NCBI GenBank assembly: GCA_019649035.1 | Contig: BMAT01007550.1 | Span: forward strand, 278,858 to 307,705 | DNA from: Elysia marginata | Lineage: Eukaryota; Mollusca; Gastropoda; Plakobranchidae | DNA length: 28,848 nucleotides | Reading direction: 5' to 3' | In this document: positions 1 to 10,620 of the stretch, one piece after another | Numbering within the stretch: position 1 is the stretch's first letter | Layout: each line of letters opens with the position of its first letter | The notes under the pieces: model-generated | What the model saw: the letters and a program-made list of their open reading frames with translations, nothing else | The model's database searches: none | What the model was told of the DNA's origin: nothing | Translations under genes and position numbers: made by a program

Positions 1-3000
1 AACTTGGCAAACGACACTGCTAGAAAATAACAGACTTGCAATCACGATTATTATGACATCAGCTGTAGCAGAGCTAAACACCTTTGTACAAGCTAAGTCA
101 GTGTGCCAAAGGCAACGCAGTGCAATTTTAGTGAGAATCGCTTAAGGATCTTCGGATCCATTGCTCTTAAAAGTATAAAAGATCCTTGACAAATTTCTTA
201 CTTCCTGGTTGAGGTATTACTATAGGGAAAGCGTGGCGGTTAAACAAAGGGGTCTCTATCAAAACACTAAGAAAAGATTGTTGTCAACACAAGCAACACA
301 AAGTTAGAAAACTGATAAAGCGCCATTTTCGCCAAAATGAAATAAAAACACAAACAACATAAGTAATTAAACGAATATTGCACTATTTGATACTTGTCAA
401 TTGATATGTAGGTTATTATATCGAACTGGCTTTTAAAAAGAGGGGTTGGCTGTTAGCTGTAATGGCTTATCATTTCCCTCTTGCGTATTGTATTATACAG
501 AATTAAGCCATGAAATTTTTTAGAGTCCTAAAATCCAAGAGACTCAGGAATACGCGTTTTCCATCCGTTAAAATACATTTCTAGAGAGTAGCACAACTCA
601 AAGCCCAGTGGATAAAAAATCTAAGTCATATACTGCAGGGTTGTTTAACACTAAAGCAGAAAACAAAGGACTATTTTCAACACATTTTAGGGGCTCTTAA
701 TAAAACGGACCGGATAGTTCAGTCAAATTGAAGAAGTTGTGTTCTATGGAGTAGTAACAATTTGAGAGGCTCTAAATACATGTCATAATTAAAAGTTAAT
801 TCACTGGTATGACAAACTATCAGTTCAGTCTAACAGTAACACAATTTAAGAGCACCATTTAGATTTAAGAAAACAGCTTCCTTGAATTGAAATGTGCTTT
901 ACATTCTTCTTCCTTTTGTACTTTTAATTGTAACAAAGCTAAACTAGACCATTTTCATTTTGATGGCTTTGCGGTGAACCTTAAGCAATGTTCACGCACC
1001 TGCATCGTAATGGCATTTAGAGAAACACAATAGTCCACGGTGAAAGACCTGTCATTCAATGGCGAATCAGGGCGTCGTGAATGAATTGCAAGAAATTAGT
1101 CATGTTTTGGAGCTTACAACACAAGTGCCAACACGGATAAATATGCGAGAGGAGGGTCTGCCCCGTTCTTGGGCGTTTTCTTTGTCTAATTAGACCCGCT
1201 GGTCTTGCCATGCCGAGGCCATGATGCGAATTTGTGGTGTCGGTGTCGTGAGTTTATTATGGTCACCACATCTAATGAATTGACAGTGCCAGCAGCCCAT
1301 GTACCGTTGTAACAATTTACTGACATCACTACAACACAACACTGACTGTTGCCCGAAGGATGGCGTAGCGAAGAAGGCATGGGAAGGAAAGACCGAGGGA
1401 CTGGGGAAGAATGGAAAAACGAAGATGAACAGAGTGAAAGGAGGAGAGAGAAGAAAAAAAAATTAAAAACCGATGACAGAGAGAGAGATGGGGAGAGAGG
1501 TATGGCGGTTGTCTCTAATTTATCACTGAGCAATGATACCTTACACTGACAAAACGTTAACCCAATGATGAATGTTTTCCTATGTGTGGACGGGAGAAGA
1601 TTAAAGATTAACCACACTGGTAACATTTAGTTATGAGAACACGCCACTGTGTATGAAAAATGGACATTACATTTATAATTAATAAATCGCTTTATATAAT
1701 ATCGTCTTTGTATGTTTGCTTGTTTGGTTTAAGAGAAGCACTCTCCATTGTCGCTGAATGCAAGAATCACAGACGTAGAAAAAAAGACAATAATCTAAAT
1801 GTATTTCTCTTCTAATCAAACTCGACAGGAAATCTCTTAATCTTACTCATCCTATAAATATAATACTGTGGTACAAAGCGTGTGTAACATTTGGCAGGAA
1901 AATGCCAAAGAAAACACACAAGGCAGGATTTTCTCTCTATCATATTAGCGCCAACACTAAAACACAGAATGAATATTATGTTAGGTCATTGCAAAATGTA
2001 CACACTGCACACTCACTGAGTCAGCTTCATCTGACTACACACCACTAATACATAATGATGAAAGATTAACAATAAACTCGATAAGCCTACTGAATTAGAA
2101 CTGGCACTGACGCCCATCTATTTTAGGCCCCCTAATGCACTCGGTGCGTGAGGATAAGAAAGGACAGAGATGAACAAGAAAGAACATGAGGGTCAGTCCA
2201 CTTAGTCGGACAGACAGAGAAAGTGGCAATGAAAGAGGCCTGCCGCCTGGTAAAATGCCGTTCAAATTAATTTCTTATAGACATCAATAAGTTTACTTGA
2301 GGACAGCATTAAAAGCAAAGTCATTTATTCGTAACTTGTAAGCCAATAAAAAAATAAAGAACTTTTTGAATTAGTTGCTACTATGTTCGCGTTAGCAGGG
2401 TTAAAAATGGAACAGGTCGGGCTCGTCTGCGGCCACTTGTGACACCAGAGGTATGTGACAGAACTAGAAAACTAGTGGTTTCTTTTTTTTTTACCGCTGC
2501 TGAACAAAATAAATGGCCAAGTGCCACGACGGGTAAAACATATGGTGCGTAAAGGCTTACAACAAAATTAGTAGATGAACCAGTGTGAGTGTGGGATTCA
2601 TATTATTATAATTATGTATGACTACCGATGTCGAGAAGATGATAAGCATATCATTGGTCCAGCAAAAAGTAAAACACATACAGAAAAAATAAATTACACA
2701 CACAGAGCACCACATATTGCGATTGGGCGGTTTGAGTCAGTTACTGAGCTTTTCTTGATTCAACAATAAATACAACCAGTGAAGTTTTTGTTTTGTTTCA
2801 ATCAATAAAAAACCTAAAGCAGTTAATTTGGAGAAGAAAAAAAAACAACACGAAGAGATATCATAAACTGCTTGCCTGGTCTTAGAATTACCGATCACAT
2901 CAAAAAGGACTCTTTGATCTTGCGAGTATCTTCTTAATGTTTTAAAAGCGGACTCGTATTAGGAGCGAACCTATACTTTGAAATAATCTATGCGGTGTTG

Positions 3001-3908
3001 TGTAACAGCACCACACATACACTATTGCTACCACAGCTTTCTCTAAATTCCACTACTTTACCGTTTACGGCATGTGCTTGTAATTTTGTTTATCTTTATT
3101 TTGACGCTTGCTTCTCCATCCCCTTCACTGCTTTAGGAGGGATGTTTGGCAAGAGATGCGTAATAACATCATATGTACAGAATTCGAAAAAAATAAATGT
3201 GGTCTTTTGAAACTAGACACCAACTCAAAGCAGTTTTCGTGAGTAAAAACCAAATAATATAATTAATGACCTCAGGTACGCGTCATTTCATTGGAATGAA
3301 GGCGCTCATTTTAGAATTGGGTTAAATGCGTGAGTTTCAAAAGGCAGAGAGAGGGGGGGGGGGCTATGCAATAGCAAAAAACATCATGCTGTCAAAGGAC
3401 ATGAAGTATGCTTCGGGTTACACAGAGAGATGGGTAGGGAGGGAGAGAGTACAGGGATTCCCAATTACCCATGGAAGTACTCACTCTCACTGTGACAGTC
3501 ACAGCCAAACAAAACTCACAAATCTTGACGATTACACGAGACATTCATTGTTTTGAGACTACAGTTGTGACCAAAAACTCGCACCGATAGTCTCTCAGAC
3601 ATTTCCAGACCCTCACTTGACGGTAATATTGAATACTTGGGTATCATGCTGTTACCATGGTTGGTTACAATTTTAGTTTACCCAAATAAATTCTGACCGT
3701 GCTTATGATTGAGTATAAAACTACAGCTGCTTTGCTTTGAAAAATGTTGAAATAAAATAGAGGCATGTCTTGCATAGTTTTGTGTACGGAACTGATTTAC
3801 TTCCTTTTTTATCGCCATTTCTCCAACCTTCTCCCAAATTACACTTAAATGGACTGCCCTATAATTTCGAATAAAGAAAATTAATGGAACCATCGCTAAC
3901 CTTAAAAC
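1..3908. other. Non-coding, AT-rich stretch, no gene recognised
   Basis: I see no protein family, RNA gene or clear transposon here. Open frames longer than 60 codons occur on both strands but have low-complexity or random-looking composition and no splice-supported partners. A purine-rich GA/GAA tract lies at about 1375-1500, which explains the Ser/Leu/Phe-rich open frame on the opposite strand. An 11-G run is at 3353-3363. This could be intergenic sequence or an intron of a leftward transcript. Confidence 0.6.
3353..3363. repeat. Poly-G run (11)
   Basis: Eleven consecutive G after a GAGA tract. Confidence 0.9.
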
Positions 3909-3914
3909 GTAATT

Positions 3915-4176
3915 CAGGGATGCAAGCGGCTCATGCTCAAAAAGCAGGAAAATTTTACATGGACTAATTCAAAGAGATAGATACAACTCTGTAGAAGTGC
4001 CTACACAGCTATACAACTAATAAGAAGAGTTTGATTTTCTATGACTCTAAATTTAGGACGTTTTCTTTAACATTTAGGCCATAATTTTTTCAAGTTTTCC
4101 TGCTTTTTTACTTTTAGTCAAAGAAAACTGCTAGAAAATCGGAATTCCTGCAAAAATCGGAAAACTTGCATCCCTG
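3915..4176. mobile_element. hAT-like MITE with terminal inverted repeats and flanking direct repeat
   Basis: The element begins CAGGGATGCAAG (3915-3926) and ends with the exact reverse complement CTTGCATCCCTG (4165-4176). The 6-bp direct repeat GTAATT abuts both ends (3909-3914 and 4177-4182), as expected for a target-site duplication. Inside, AAAAAGCAGGAAAA near 3939 pairs with TTTTCCTGCTTTTT near 4097, extending the foldback. There is no coding capacity in its 262 bp. The CAGGGATG-type terminus is typical of hAT non-autonomous elements; most hAT duplications are 8 bp, so the superfamily call is inference. Confidence 0.75.
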
Positions 4177-4182
4177 GTAATT

Positions 4183-5792
4183 TTTAAGAATCTATGCCGC
4201 AACGGAATTGATACTTCACGTTAACTTACATTATATTACTAGGGGTGGGCATAGCGAAACGCAGAATTTCAATTTCTGCTGTTATCTTAATGACCACACT
4301 TATAAAATTAACCATAATGTCTACGACCATGAAAAAAATAGTATCATTTTAATTATGTGTGCATAAAAAGCAAAACCTCTCGAAAATAACTTTATTTCTA
4401 GTCTTACTAGGTCAAACATATACATGTATCTGAGACGAGCCGGGGGACTGCCAGAAGTCAGACCGTGAAAATAAAGATGACGCCGCTGATCAATTTTAAT
4501 AACTATTAAAGTTTGTGGCCAAGGTAACAAGCTAGATAATACACAGACCAGGAAACGGAAGAAAGCCAGATCAAAAAGTAAAACCGATCTTTCTAGTTCA
4601 CTAGACTTTGGCGGAGTTAAAGAGGTCAAAGTGTTTTGGGGTATTTTTCTTTTCCAACCATCATCATGTGGAGACACCTTCACAGAAGCAACCCTTCTGA
4701 CAAAAGCGAAACAGTTGTTTATCTGCGTATTAACATTGTGGCGCCCTTGACGTGAAGTACCTAGGGAAACCAACACTTGACCCGACCGCCATCATGTAAA
4801 TGTAGTTCTTTAGTATTCTCAATAAAAATGAAGAAGATTCAGTGTTCGACTGACCCAAACAGGCTAAGCCAAACTACATATTCCTAAGAACTAAGAGTAA
4901 GATTTATATTTATTACAGTTTCTAAGTAACCTTCGTTACTTCATGGCTTTATGAATTGGGACTTCCCTGACGATAAGCACTGGATGTAGATCTACATGTT
5001 TTAAGTATATTAAAAACAATTCCTTACCTTTCAAAATATTTAAAAAATAAAACGAGCCTCTGAATGATTTGAAAATCTATACAGCCTGTTTTGTTTTCGT
5101 TTCGTTGAAATTAAATATTGACACACACTGCACTAACACAAGCGGCTTAAAAAATCCAATTCACCATCTTTCACCTTCTATTAATCAAAGTGATAATTTA
5201 GCTACCCTACTTTGTAAATTTCATATCTTACTGCTAAAAAGGTTACACTGAACATTGGAACCTAGAGTTAGATAACGTCCTGGGCATGATATGAGATGAG
5301 TTATCAGTTATTATCCACGGAAGGCTCTCTTCTTATCACATCAAGAAGTCTCATTTTTACACCAACATAATGCATATCTGGGCCCCTTTATCAGCCTGCA
5401 TTCTGTTTTTGATTTTTTTTTTAAATAAAGTTGAACGATTAACATCTGTATGATAGGAGCAACCTAAGCACATCATGACACTATTGACGTGTTTAAATCT
5501 AAATACTTTAACTTAAGTAAACATGACCGAGCAGTTTTCATCCAAAGTGTCCGGGTTAGGGAATCATGAAAAAATATCTATTGTTCTTAAAATTGAAAGC
5601 CAAAAATTATTATAACCTACTCTGGTGTGCTTTCAAAACTGAAAATGCAGGGAAAAAAAAACAAAACAGGAGTTACTGCAGTATAAATTCCCTACACATG
5701 ATACACTTTGCAAGACCATGATTTGCTGTGCTATTAAAGACCTTCACAAAGCTGTATTAGTACAAGTGTTATTGTTTCTTCATCTATCATCA
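4183..5792. other. Non-coding stretch, no gene recognised
   Basis: I found no supported gene. A minus-strand open frame of 151 codons (4321-4776) has no recognisable domain. A consensus minus-strand splice donor (GAAAG|GTAAGG when read on that strand) lies at about 5030, but I could not confirm a matching exon. Confidence 0.5.
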
Positions 5793-5914
5793 GCCTGCAC
5801 AGAGAAAGTGAGAGTGAAGGAGGGGAAGAGAGCGAGTACACTATTATAGGTTACCAATACATACCGTGACAAAAAAATGAAACTCCTCTCTTCTCTCTCT
5901 CTATCTGTGCAGCC
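5793..5914. repeat. Imperfect inverted repeat, purine/pyrimidine arms
   Basis: The left arm (5793-5826) starts GCCTGCACAGAGAAAG and continues in GA-rich sequence. The right arm (5883-5914) is its imperfect reverse complement and ends CTATCTGTGCAGCC. The spacer is about 56 bp. The arms match at roughly four of five positions by eye, and part of that comes from simple GA/TC content. The CTGCACAG match at the outer ends is not simple sequence. It may be a small foldback element. Confidence 0.5.
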
Positions 5915-5989
5915 TTTTATCTTTTGTCACAGCAAACAAGAAATGCATGCACTCTTCTTAACACATCCGCTCTACGAAACAACCCATCC

Positions 5990-6840
5990 TAATTTGTCCT
6001 TCATTTAATCAAAAGATTCTATTCGAATTATCTCCTAATTCTAATTCCATATGACTAAAATGTTTTACGGCTTGGGAAAAGAAGCTATTTACTAATTGTT
6101 TATATCCTATGAACGCCCTTAGTGTTCGCCTGTGTAGTTAAAAATTAAAATATTTCCTTGCTGGGTGGCTGTCATCTTTCACGATCTTTTCTGTTCTGGC
6201 TGACATTCTTTCTTCATATAAACTCTCAAGAGATGGCAGATTCACACCAATTAACTTTTGTGCATTTGTGACAATTGAATTCAGTCTTTTAATGTCCTTT
6301 TTTTTTTTTGCTGTTCTATCAAACCAAACAATAATTGGTGAAATTAAGAAGCTCTCTACGATGGCTCTGTAAAAATTTAATGAGTGCCATCTTGATGACC
6401 TTAAAAGACTTAAGTTTTCTTTAAAAGTATATACGCTATCTGGCTTTAAATTTGTATATATTGGTATTTAATTCCCAGCTTAAAATGCTAGGCGGAACGG
6501 TGCCCAGGAATTTGAATGAATCAACTTGTTCAATTGTGTCCCCCACTATATAACAATGGTGGTGGTGGCACCTCGCCTCTTGGAAAGTCAATTACCAGTT
6601 GTTTTTTTTTTTTTTTTTGACAAGACAAGTTTAGTTTTAAATAAATTTCTCTAGATTCAATCTGAATTAAAAAAATAATACATTAATGTTCTCAACCGAT
6701 CCCGTCACAGTGTTGTTGTCTGCAAATTTAATTAGAAGGCATTCAGGGAATTCTGCTATATTGCCTTAAGTAAAAAGTTGGTATAGCTTGGGAGATAATT
6801 GGCAGCCTTTAGGACAATTACAGACGATGAAATAATGCCA
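5990..6840 (-). pseudogene. Decayed LINE reverse transcriptase, 3' half
   Basis: Read on the minus strand, several frames together give the C-terminal half of a non-LTR retrotransposon polyprotein. Recognisable stretches are KFADNNTV (a mutated F/YxDD catalytic box, coded at 6715-6726), FLG-like sequence followed by a degenerate SWE region, FYRAIVESFLISPIIVWF, LNSIVTNAQKLIGVNLPSL, ERMSARTEKIVKDDSHPA, and the terminal motif NSFFSQAVKHF. Stops and frameshifts interrupt it and a poly-T run at about 6601-6618 disrupts the RT. No endonuclease or 5' part is seen, so it is a 5'-truncated dead copy. The style resembles jockey/CR1-like elements common in aquatic animals; the clade is not certain. Confidence 0.8.
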
Positions 6841-7160
6841 ATTCTGACAACTTGCGGATGGTTAAGTAAAAAAGTCCAGTACTCAGTTACAGATACTGAT
6901 AGGGAATTGTAAATCTTGAACTTATTTAGTATATAGTTTTCCAGGAAAGATAAAATTTGAAAGCCGAACTATAATCCATATACAGAATATTTTAGAAATA
7001 AAATGAAAGTGGCAAGAACTGTTTCCATTTTTCTGCGAGGTTTATCAATTACAGTAAATAGGTAAAGGAAGCACCAGCCTTCACCTGCGCCCTTGAGGTG
7101 TAAAACTATGACTGACATGATGCGCAAAACCAAAAGAACAACTATGGACTAGTAAAAAAT
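6841..7160. other. Spacer between LINE remnant and SINE
   Basis: Non-coding sequence. The part next to 6840 may still be decayed LINE sequence that I cannot read. An AAATAAATAAATATATAAA run at about 7157-7175 looks like the 3' tail of the adjoining minus-strand SINE. Confidence 0.4.
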
Positions 7161-7164
7161 AAAT

Positions 7165-7484
7165 AAATATATAAAGAGCGTTTTTATGTAGCGCTTATCC
7201 ACTAAAGTGCTCTAAGTGCTTTACATGGGTTCCCCGACAGGCTATTCCCAACCAAAGTACCTTTGAACTCACAGAGGAGCAGCTAGTTAAACGCATCACT
7301 CTAGCATTCTGACAAGATCTTTCACTGCCTATAGTCGGGTACTCGTTTAACAAATGAGTGAGGCGAAGAAATGTGTGTAAATAGTCTTTCTCAAGGATTA
7401 AATATCGACCTGCAGTGCAGGACTCGAACCCCGGACCTCTTGATCCGAAAGCCAAGCGTCTACCACTAGACCACGAAGCCACGG
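7165..7484 (-). mobile_element. tRNA-derived SINE, essentially full length
   Basis: On the minus strand the element opens with a tRNA-like head containing an A box TGGTCTAGTGG (7463-7473) and a perfect B box GGTTCGAGTCC (7420-7430), at tRNA-like spacing. A central domain follows, around CCTTGAGAAAGAC and ACACACATTTCTTCGCCTCA (7358-7396), of the kind shared by many invertebrate and fish SINEs. The 3' tail (7180-7228) reads GTAAAGCACTTAGAGCAC then GGATAAGCGCTACATAAA, which resembles LINE 3' tails used for retrotransposition in trans. It ends in A/T-rich simple sequence. The head is part of the SINE and not a functional tRNA gene. It makes a spurious 131-codon minus-strand frame. Confidence 0.88.
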
Positions 7485-8255
7485 ACAATATTAAGTGACA
7501 CTCTCCAGTTGTAGAAAATAAAAAGAAGGGGAAGTAGGCCTTGGCCTTGGCCACAAGGTGTGTCTTTCCACCAGATCCCAACTGACTCACGGTATCAAAG
7601 ATCTGTATTTATTTATAGCAGAGAGTTAACCCAGATATAAATGAATGTATAAAGCACTATAACAGAAACCAACACAGGAGCTAGAGAGAGCGGTAACAAG
7701 ACAGCATAGGCCATGGGATTAAAGAGAGAGGAAGATTATTAAGAAATCCAGCAGAATAAAGTAAAAATAGGACTTGAATGGAGAGGAGGAAATAGAGTAA
7801 TTACAAGGTAGAAGAAAGGCCAGACATTAATAGACAGACAGAAAACAGGCATGCACAAAAAAGACAGTGGTGTACATCGCAACAAGACTAGTTAAAAAAA
7901 AAAAATAATTTTGACCTATTTTATTTTTAATCTGTTTTGATCTGTTTCAATAGAAAATTTTATACAAGTATACATATAAGTCACACTAAAAAATTTTTCT
8001 AAATCTTGAAATAATGCTTAAAATAAAGATGTTTTGAAACATTGTAGCTGTAAGCAAATAATGGTTAAATAACTAGCTTCAACTAATCAACAAAAAGATA
8101 GTAGACATACCTTACTGACCAGAGTGATGTATAAGAATTAAAAATTTCAGACATCAAATTAAATATTACCACCCCATAGCCTGTCAGTGTCAAAAATCCA
8201 TTTAAAGCCTGCAAACATGACTTTTGCCAGGACCTTATAAAAATCAAATTCATTT
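7485..8255. other. Non-coding, purine-rich and AT-rich stretch
   Basis: No gene recognised. The part at 7610-7860 is rich in GAGAG and AGACAG words. A consensus-like minus-strand mini-exon could lie at 8111-8180, with acceptor TTTTGACACTGACAG and donor AG|GTATGT read on that strand, but nothing shows it is used. Weak similarity to the repeat starting at 8256 may begin upstream, near 8186. Confidence 0.4.
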
Positions 8256-8683
8256 CATATGTCTCGCATTATACCTAAATGAGTCGTAAGTCGCGTCCAT
8301 GGCCTAGTTTGGAGATATAGGCTTTCAAAGTTTAGTGGTGTTAAAAAGTCAATCAACACTATAACAGTTTTCACAACTGATTCATATTAAAATTTTATGT
8401 TTTATCATGAGTTGAATTTTTATTGGTATAGTTACCAAGAACCTAACACCTTTAAAATTGTCTAAACTTTAAGTAAACATGCAATTTTCTGTCCTTTCTG
8501 AAATTTCACAAATCCTAAAACTGCTAACTTCAAAATGGCTGCAACTTCAAACTGAAGTATGATAGAGTGTCTCTGTTTATTGTATTTGAAAGTAGAATAT
8601 ATAAGCTTTTAAGTAACTAATCTAAAAGTTACACTAAAAAACTAACTTTCAATTTCAACTTTAAAAACTCATTTTGACTGATA
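8256..8683 (+). repeat. Unnamed dispersed repeat, copy 1
   Basis: This block aligns by eye, in the same orientation and at nearly the same length (428 vs 429 bp), with 24801-25229. Anchors in order: CATATGTCTCGCA vs CATATGTCTTGCA; GCCTAGTTTGGAGATATAG vs GCCTAGTTTTGAGATATAG; TCCTTTCTGAAATTT in both; CTGTTTATTGTATTTGAAAG vs CTGTTTGTTGTATTTAAAAG; ATTTTGACTGATA in both. I see no coding potential, terminal inverted repeats or tRNA-like head, so the class is unknown. It is probably an old interspersed transposon family. Confidence 0.75.
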
Positions 8684-8860
8684 ATGCTAGACATTATATC
8701 ATCCCTCACATTTGTATCAGCATGTTCAAAACTAAGTTCCCAAACCATTGTTGACACTAAAAAAAACATTAAAATTCATTAGACTATACAGTTTAAAAAT
8801 TTCATGCAACTTGCAACAGACTGGCAAGTGGTTTTAAATTTGAAAAACAATGGTATTTTC

Positions 8861-9071
8861 CTTTAGGAAGGATTTCCACAGAGAGGTACACACCCACCCT
8901 GTTCTAAGCCTAAATTTCACAGTAACAAATTCTCAGATAAAGGGTCCGGAGCAATGAAATGCAGTATTTTAAAATTTTATAGTGCTGATGAAATGAAGAG
9001 TAATTAAGAGTAACTTTAATTTAATGAATTGAATAGAGGCACTCAAGTGTGGAAATCCTGCCTTCCTTTAG
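8861..9071. repeat. Short inverted repeat flanking about 165 bp
   Basis: CCTTTAGGAAGGATTTCCACA (left end about 8861-8881) is mirrored by TGTGGAAATCC-TGCC-TTCCTTTAGG (about 9048-9071). The arms differ by a small insertion. It could be a degraded MITE or chance; no target duplication was found. Confidence 0.35.
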
Positions 9072-9229
9072 GCAAATGTTCTTTTACATAAATAAATTCT
9101 ATAAAATTTATTTATCTCGCTAGATCTAGCCTAGGTCTATTATAGTATTAAAAGTATTATTATTATTATGCCCTTGCTTATAAATGCGTTGAGTCATTCA
9201 TTTATTGTGACTGTGAGCCAAGTTGAAGT

Positions 9230-9420
9230 TTCACACTCCTTACAACCGTTATTTGATAGATCTATCTCTACTCTAGAATGACTAGAATCTCTATCTTATC
9301 TGGAACTAGTCTAGACCTAGAATAGATCTAGATACTACATTTCTAGACCTTGAGATTCTGGCTGCATTTAAGAATAGAAAGTCAGCTTGATAAAGCTAGA
9401 CTTCAAGTCAGACATAGATC
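9230..9420. repeat. Cluster of CTAGA/AGATCT words
   Basis: This stretch is dense in the overlapping palindromes TCTAGA and AGATCT and in variants such as GATAGATCTATC. The same words recur at 10130-10310, 12470-12590 and 18265-18300. No coding signal is present. Confidence 0.5.
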
Positions 9421-9976
9421 TAGACAACCTTGTTCGGCAAACATGAAGAATCCGGTACCCATCACCACCATGGCTTTGGGTGGGCGTATTCGTTCAGAAA
9501 TCATGTTATTCGGCTACACACGGATGAGCCGATGACAATTTTATAGCTTTTAACATTTTTTCATAGGTGATTTTTAATGAATCATGATGCAAATAAAAAT
9601 TGGAAAAAATGGTTTTGTTTGTTTCTGATTGTGTTGTTTATTTCTGCCTGACCTCAAAAGTTAATGACACAATAGAACGACAAATAGATCTAATCGGGCT
9701 TTAGTTTGACTAAAATACGCACTCTTTTCATTATGATTACTTGTTAAGTGATACATTATTAAAAATTAAGGTATAAACTAATCTCGCTGATTCAAAATCA
9801 AATAAAGCTAAATAAAGGAATAGCTCTATCATCAATGTAATGAAATAAAATGTAATAAAATTCTCATCCATGTGTAGCCGAATAATATGATTTCTGAACG
9901 AATACGCCCACCCAAAGTCAAATTCAACATGGTGGGGATTGGTACCGGATTCTTCATGTTTGCCCCTTGTTCTAGA
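9419..9976. mobile_element. Long foldback element (inverted arms of about 110 bp)
   Basis: The left arm (9419-9528) and right arm (9863-9976) are near-perfect reverse complements. Shared blocks, read on the left arm's strand, are GGCAAACATGAAGAATCCGG, CTTTGGGTGGGCGTATTCGT, TCAGAAATCATRTTATTCGG and CTACACAYGGATGAG. Both outer ends are TCTAGA. The arms differ by about 10 bp missing from the left arm after ACCATG and by scattered substitutions. The AT-rich loop is about 334 bp and has no ORF. High arm identity suggests recent insertion or arm-to-arm conversion. A transcript could form a long hairpin. The superfamily is unknown and no clear target duplication was seen. Confidence 0.85.
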
Positions 9977-10129
9977 TGATCTTTCCTCTAGATTCTAGGT
10001 CTTTCATCTCATTTTAGAACATTACTTTTTAACTAAAATTTTAGACTAAGGCACTGAACATAAAAATCGTAAACCATAGCCTAAGTATAGAAATTCGATG
10101 CAGGAATGAGAAATGTAGATCTACTAAGT

Positions 10130-10310
10130 ACTACTTAAATCTAGATCTAGATCGAACTTTTGAACATTTTCGCCAGTGACTAGATCTAGATCTAGATCCA
10201 GGCTATATATTAGATGTGTCTAGATCTATGCTTCAGTCGTTCAGAGATCAAAGCCCTAGATGTAGATCTAAAAATCTAGATCTAGAAGATGTAGATCTAG
10301 ATACATCTGG
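10130..10310. repeat. Tandem-like TCTAGA/AGATCT array
   Basis: Runs such as AATCTAGATCTAGATCG (about 10138), CTAGATCTAGATCTAGATCC (about 10181) and AATCTAGATCTAGAAGATG (about 10273) show repetition of a 6-bp unit that is itself palindromic. It looks like a degenerate simple repeat; I see no coding or terminal-repeat structure. Confidence 0.65.
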
Positions 10311-10319
10311 AGATTAGCA

Positions 10320-10620
10320 GTCGACAACGGCGGAAGTGTTTACCATCTAAACAATACATTGCAGATAGCATCTGAAATCTTACCACTCAAAATATATCGG
10401 ATAGAGTCAGTGCACATAAACTACAACGTGCAAAAATGCAAATTCTTACCTAGTGCAAAAGCGGTGATTCTTCATAGCTGAAATTCTCCGTGAGCTCATG
10501 CGATCAATCAATAATCTTCACTTGCTGTAAAGCTAGTTTGGTAAACTCAGTCGCAATGAAAATAGGAAGTGTACCGAAAATGGCGACAATCTCGGTGATC
10601 TCGGGAAATTGCGAGACCTT
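10320..10620 (-). promoter_or_regulatory. Possible promoter island with ETS and YY1-like sites
   Basis: Two GGAAGTG cores of ETS type (GGCGGAAGTG near 10329 and ATAGGAAGTG near 10562) and one AAAATGGCGAC YY1-like word (10577-10587) occur in a locally CpG-richer segment. On the minus strand a consensus splice donor GCACTAG|GTAAG ends a potential exon at 10450. A minus-strand ATG at 10499 opens only a short frame before that donor. This could be the 5' exon of a leftward transcript. The motif orientation would also fit rightward transcription. Inference only. Confidence 0.3.

Noticed and set aside
1186..1626. 146-codon minus-strand open frame
   Set aside because: Its centre is the complement of a GA-rich tract (Ser/Leu/Phe runs); no family resemblance.
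4230..4260. Another CAGGGGTGG-like hAT end (AGGGGTGGGCATAGCG)
   Set aside because: No paired inverted terminus found nearby.
4321..4776. 151-codon minus-strand open frame
   Set aside because: No recognisable domain, no convincing splice partners and a composition like random AT-rich translation.
7412..7484. Functional tRNA gene on the minus strand
   Set aside because: Boxes A and B are present, but the head continues into a SINE body and I could not fold a clean acceptor stem or 3' end.
7195..7590. 131-codon minus-strand open frame
   Set aside because: It is the SINE read as protein; A and B boxes, central domain and tail account for the sequence.
9350..9535. 61-codon plus-strand frame
   Set aside because: Falls in the left arm of the foldback element.
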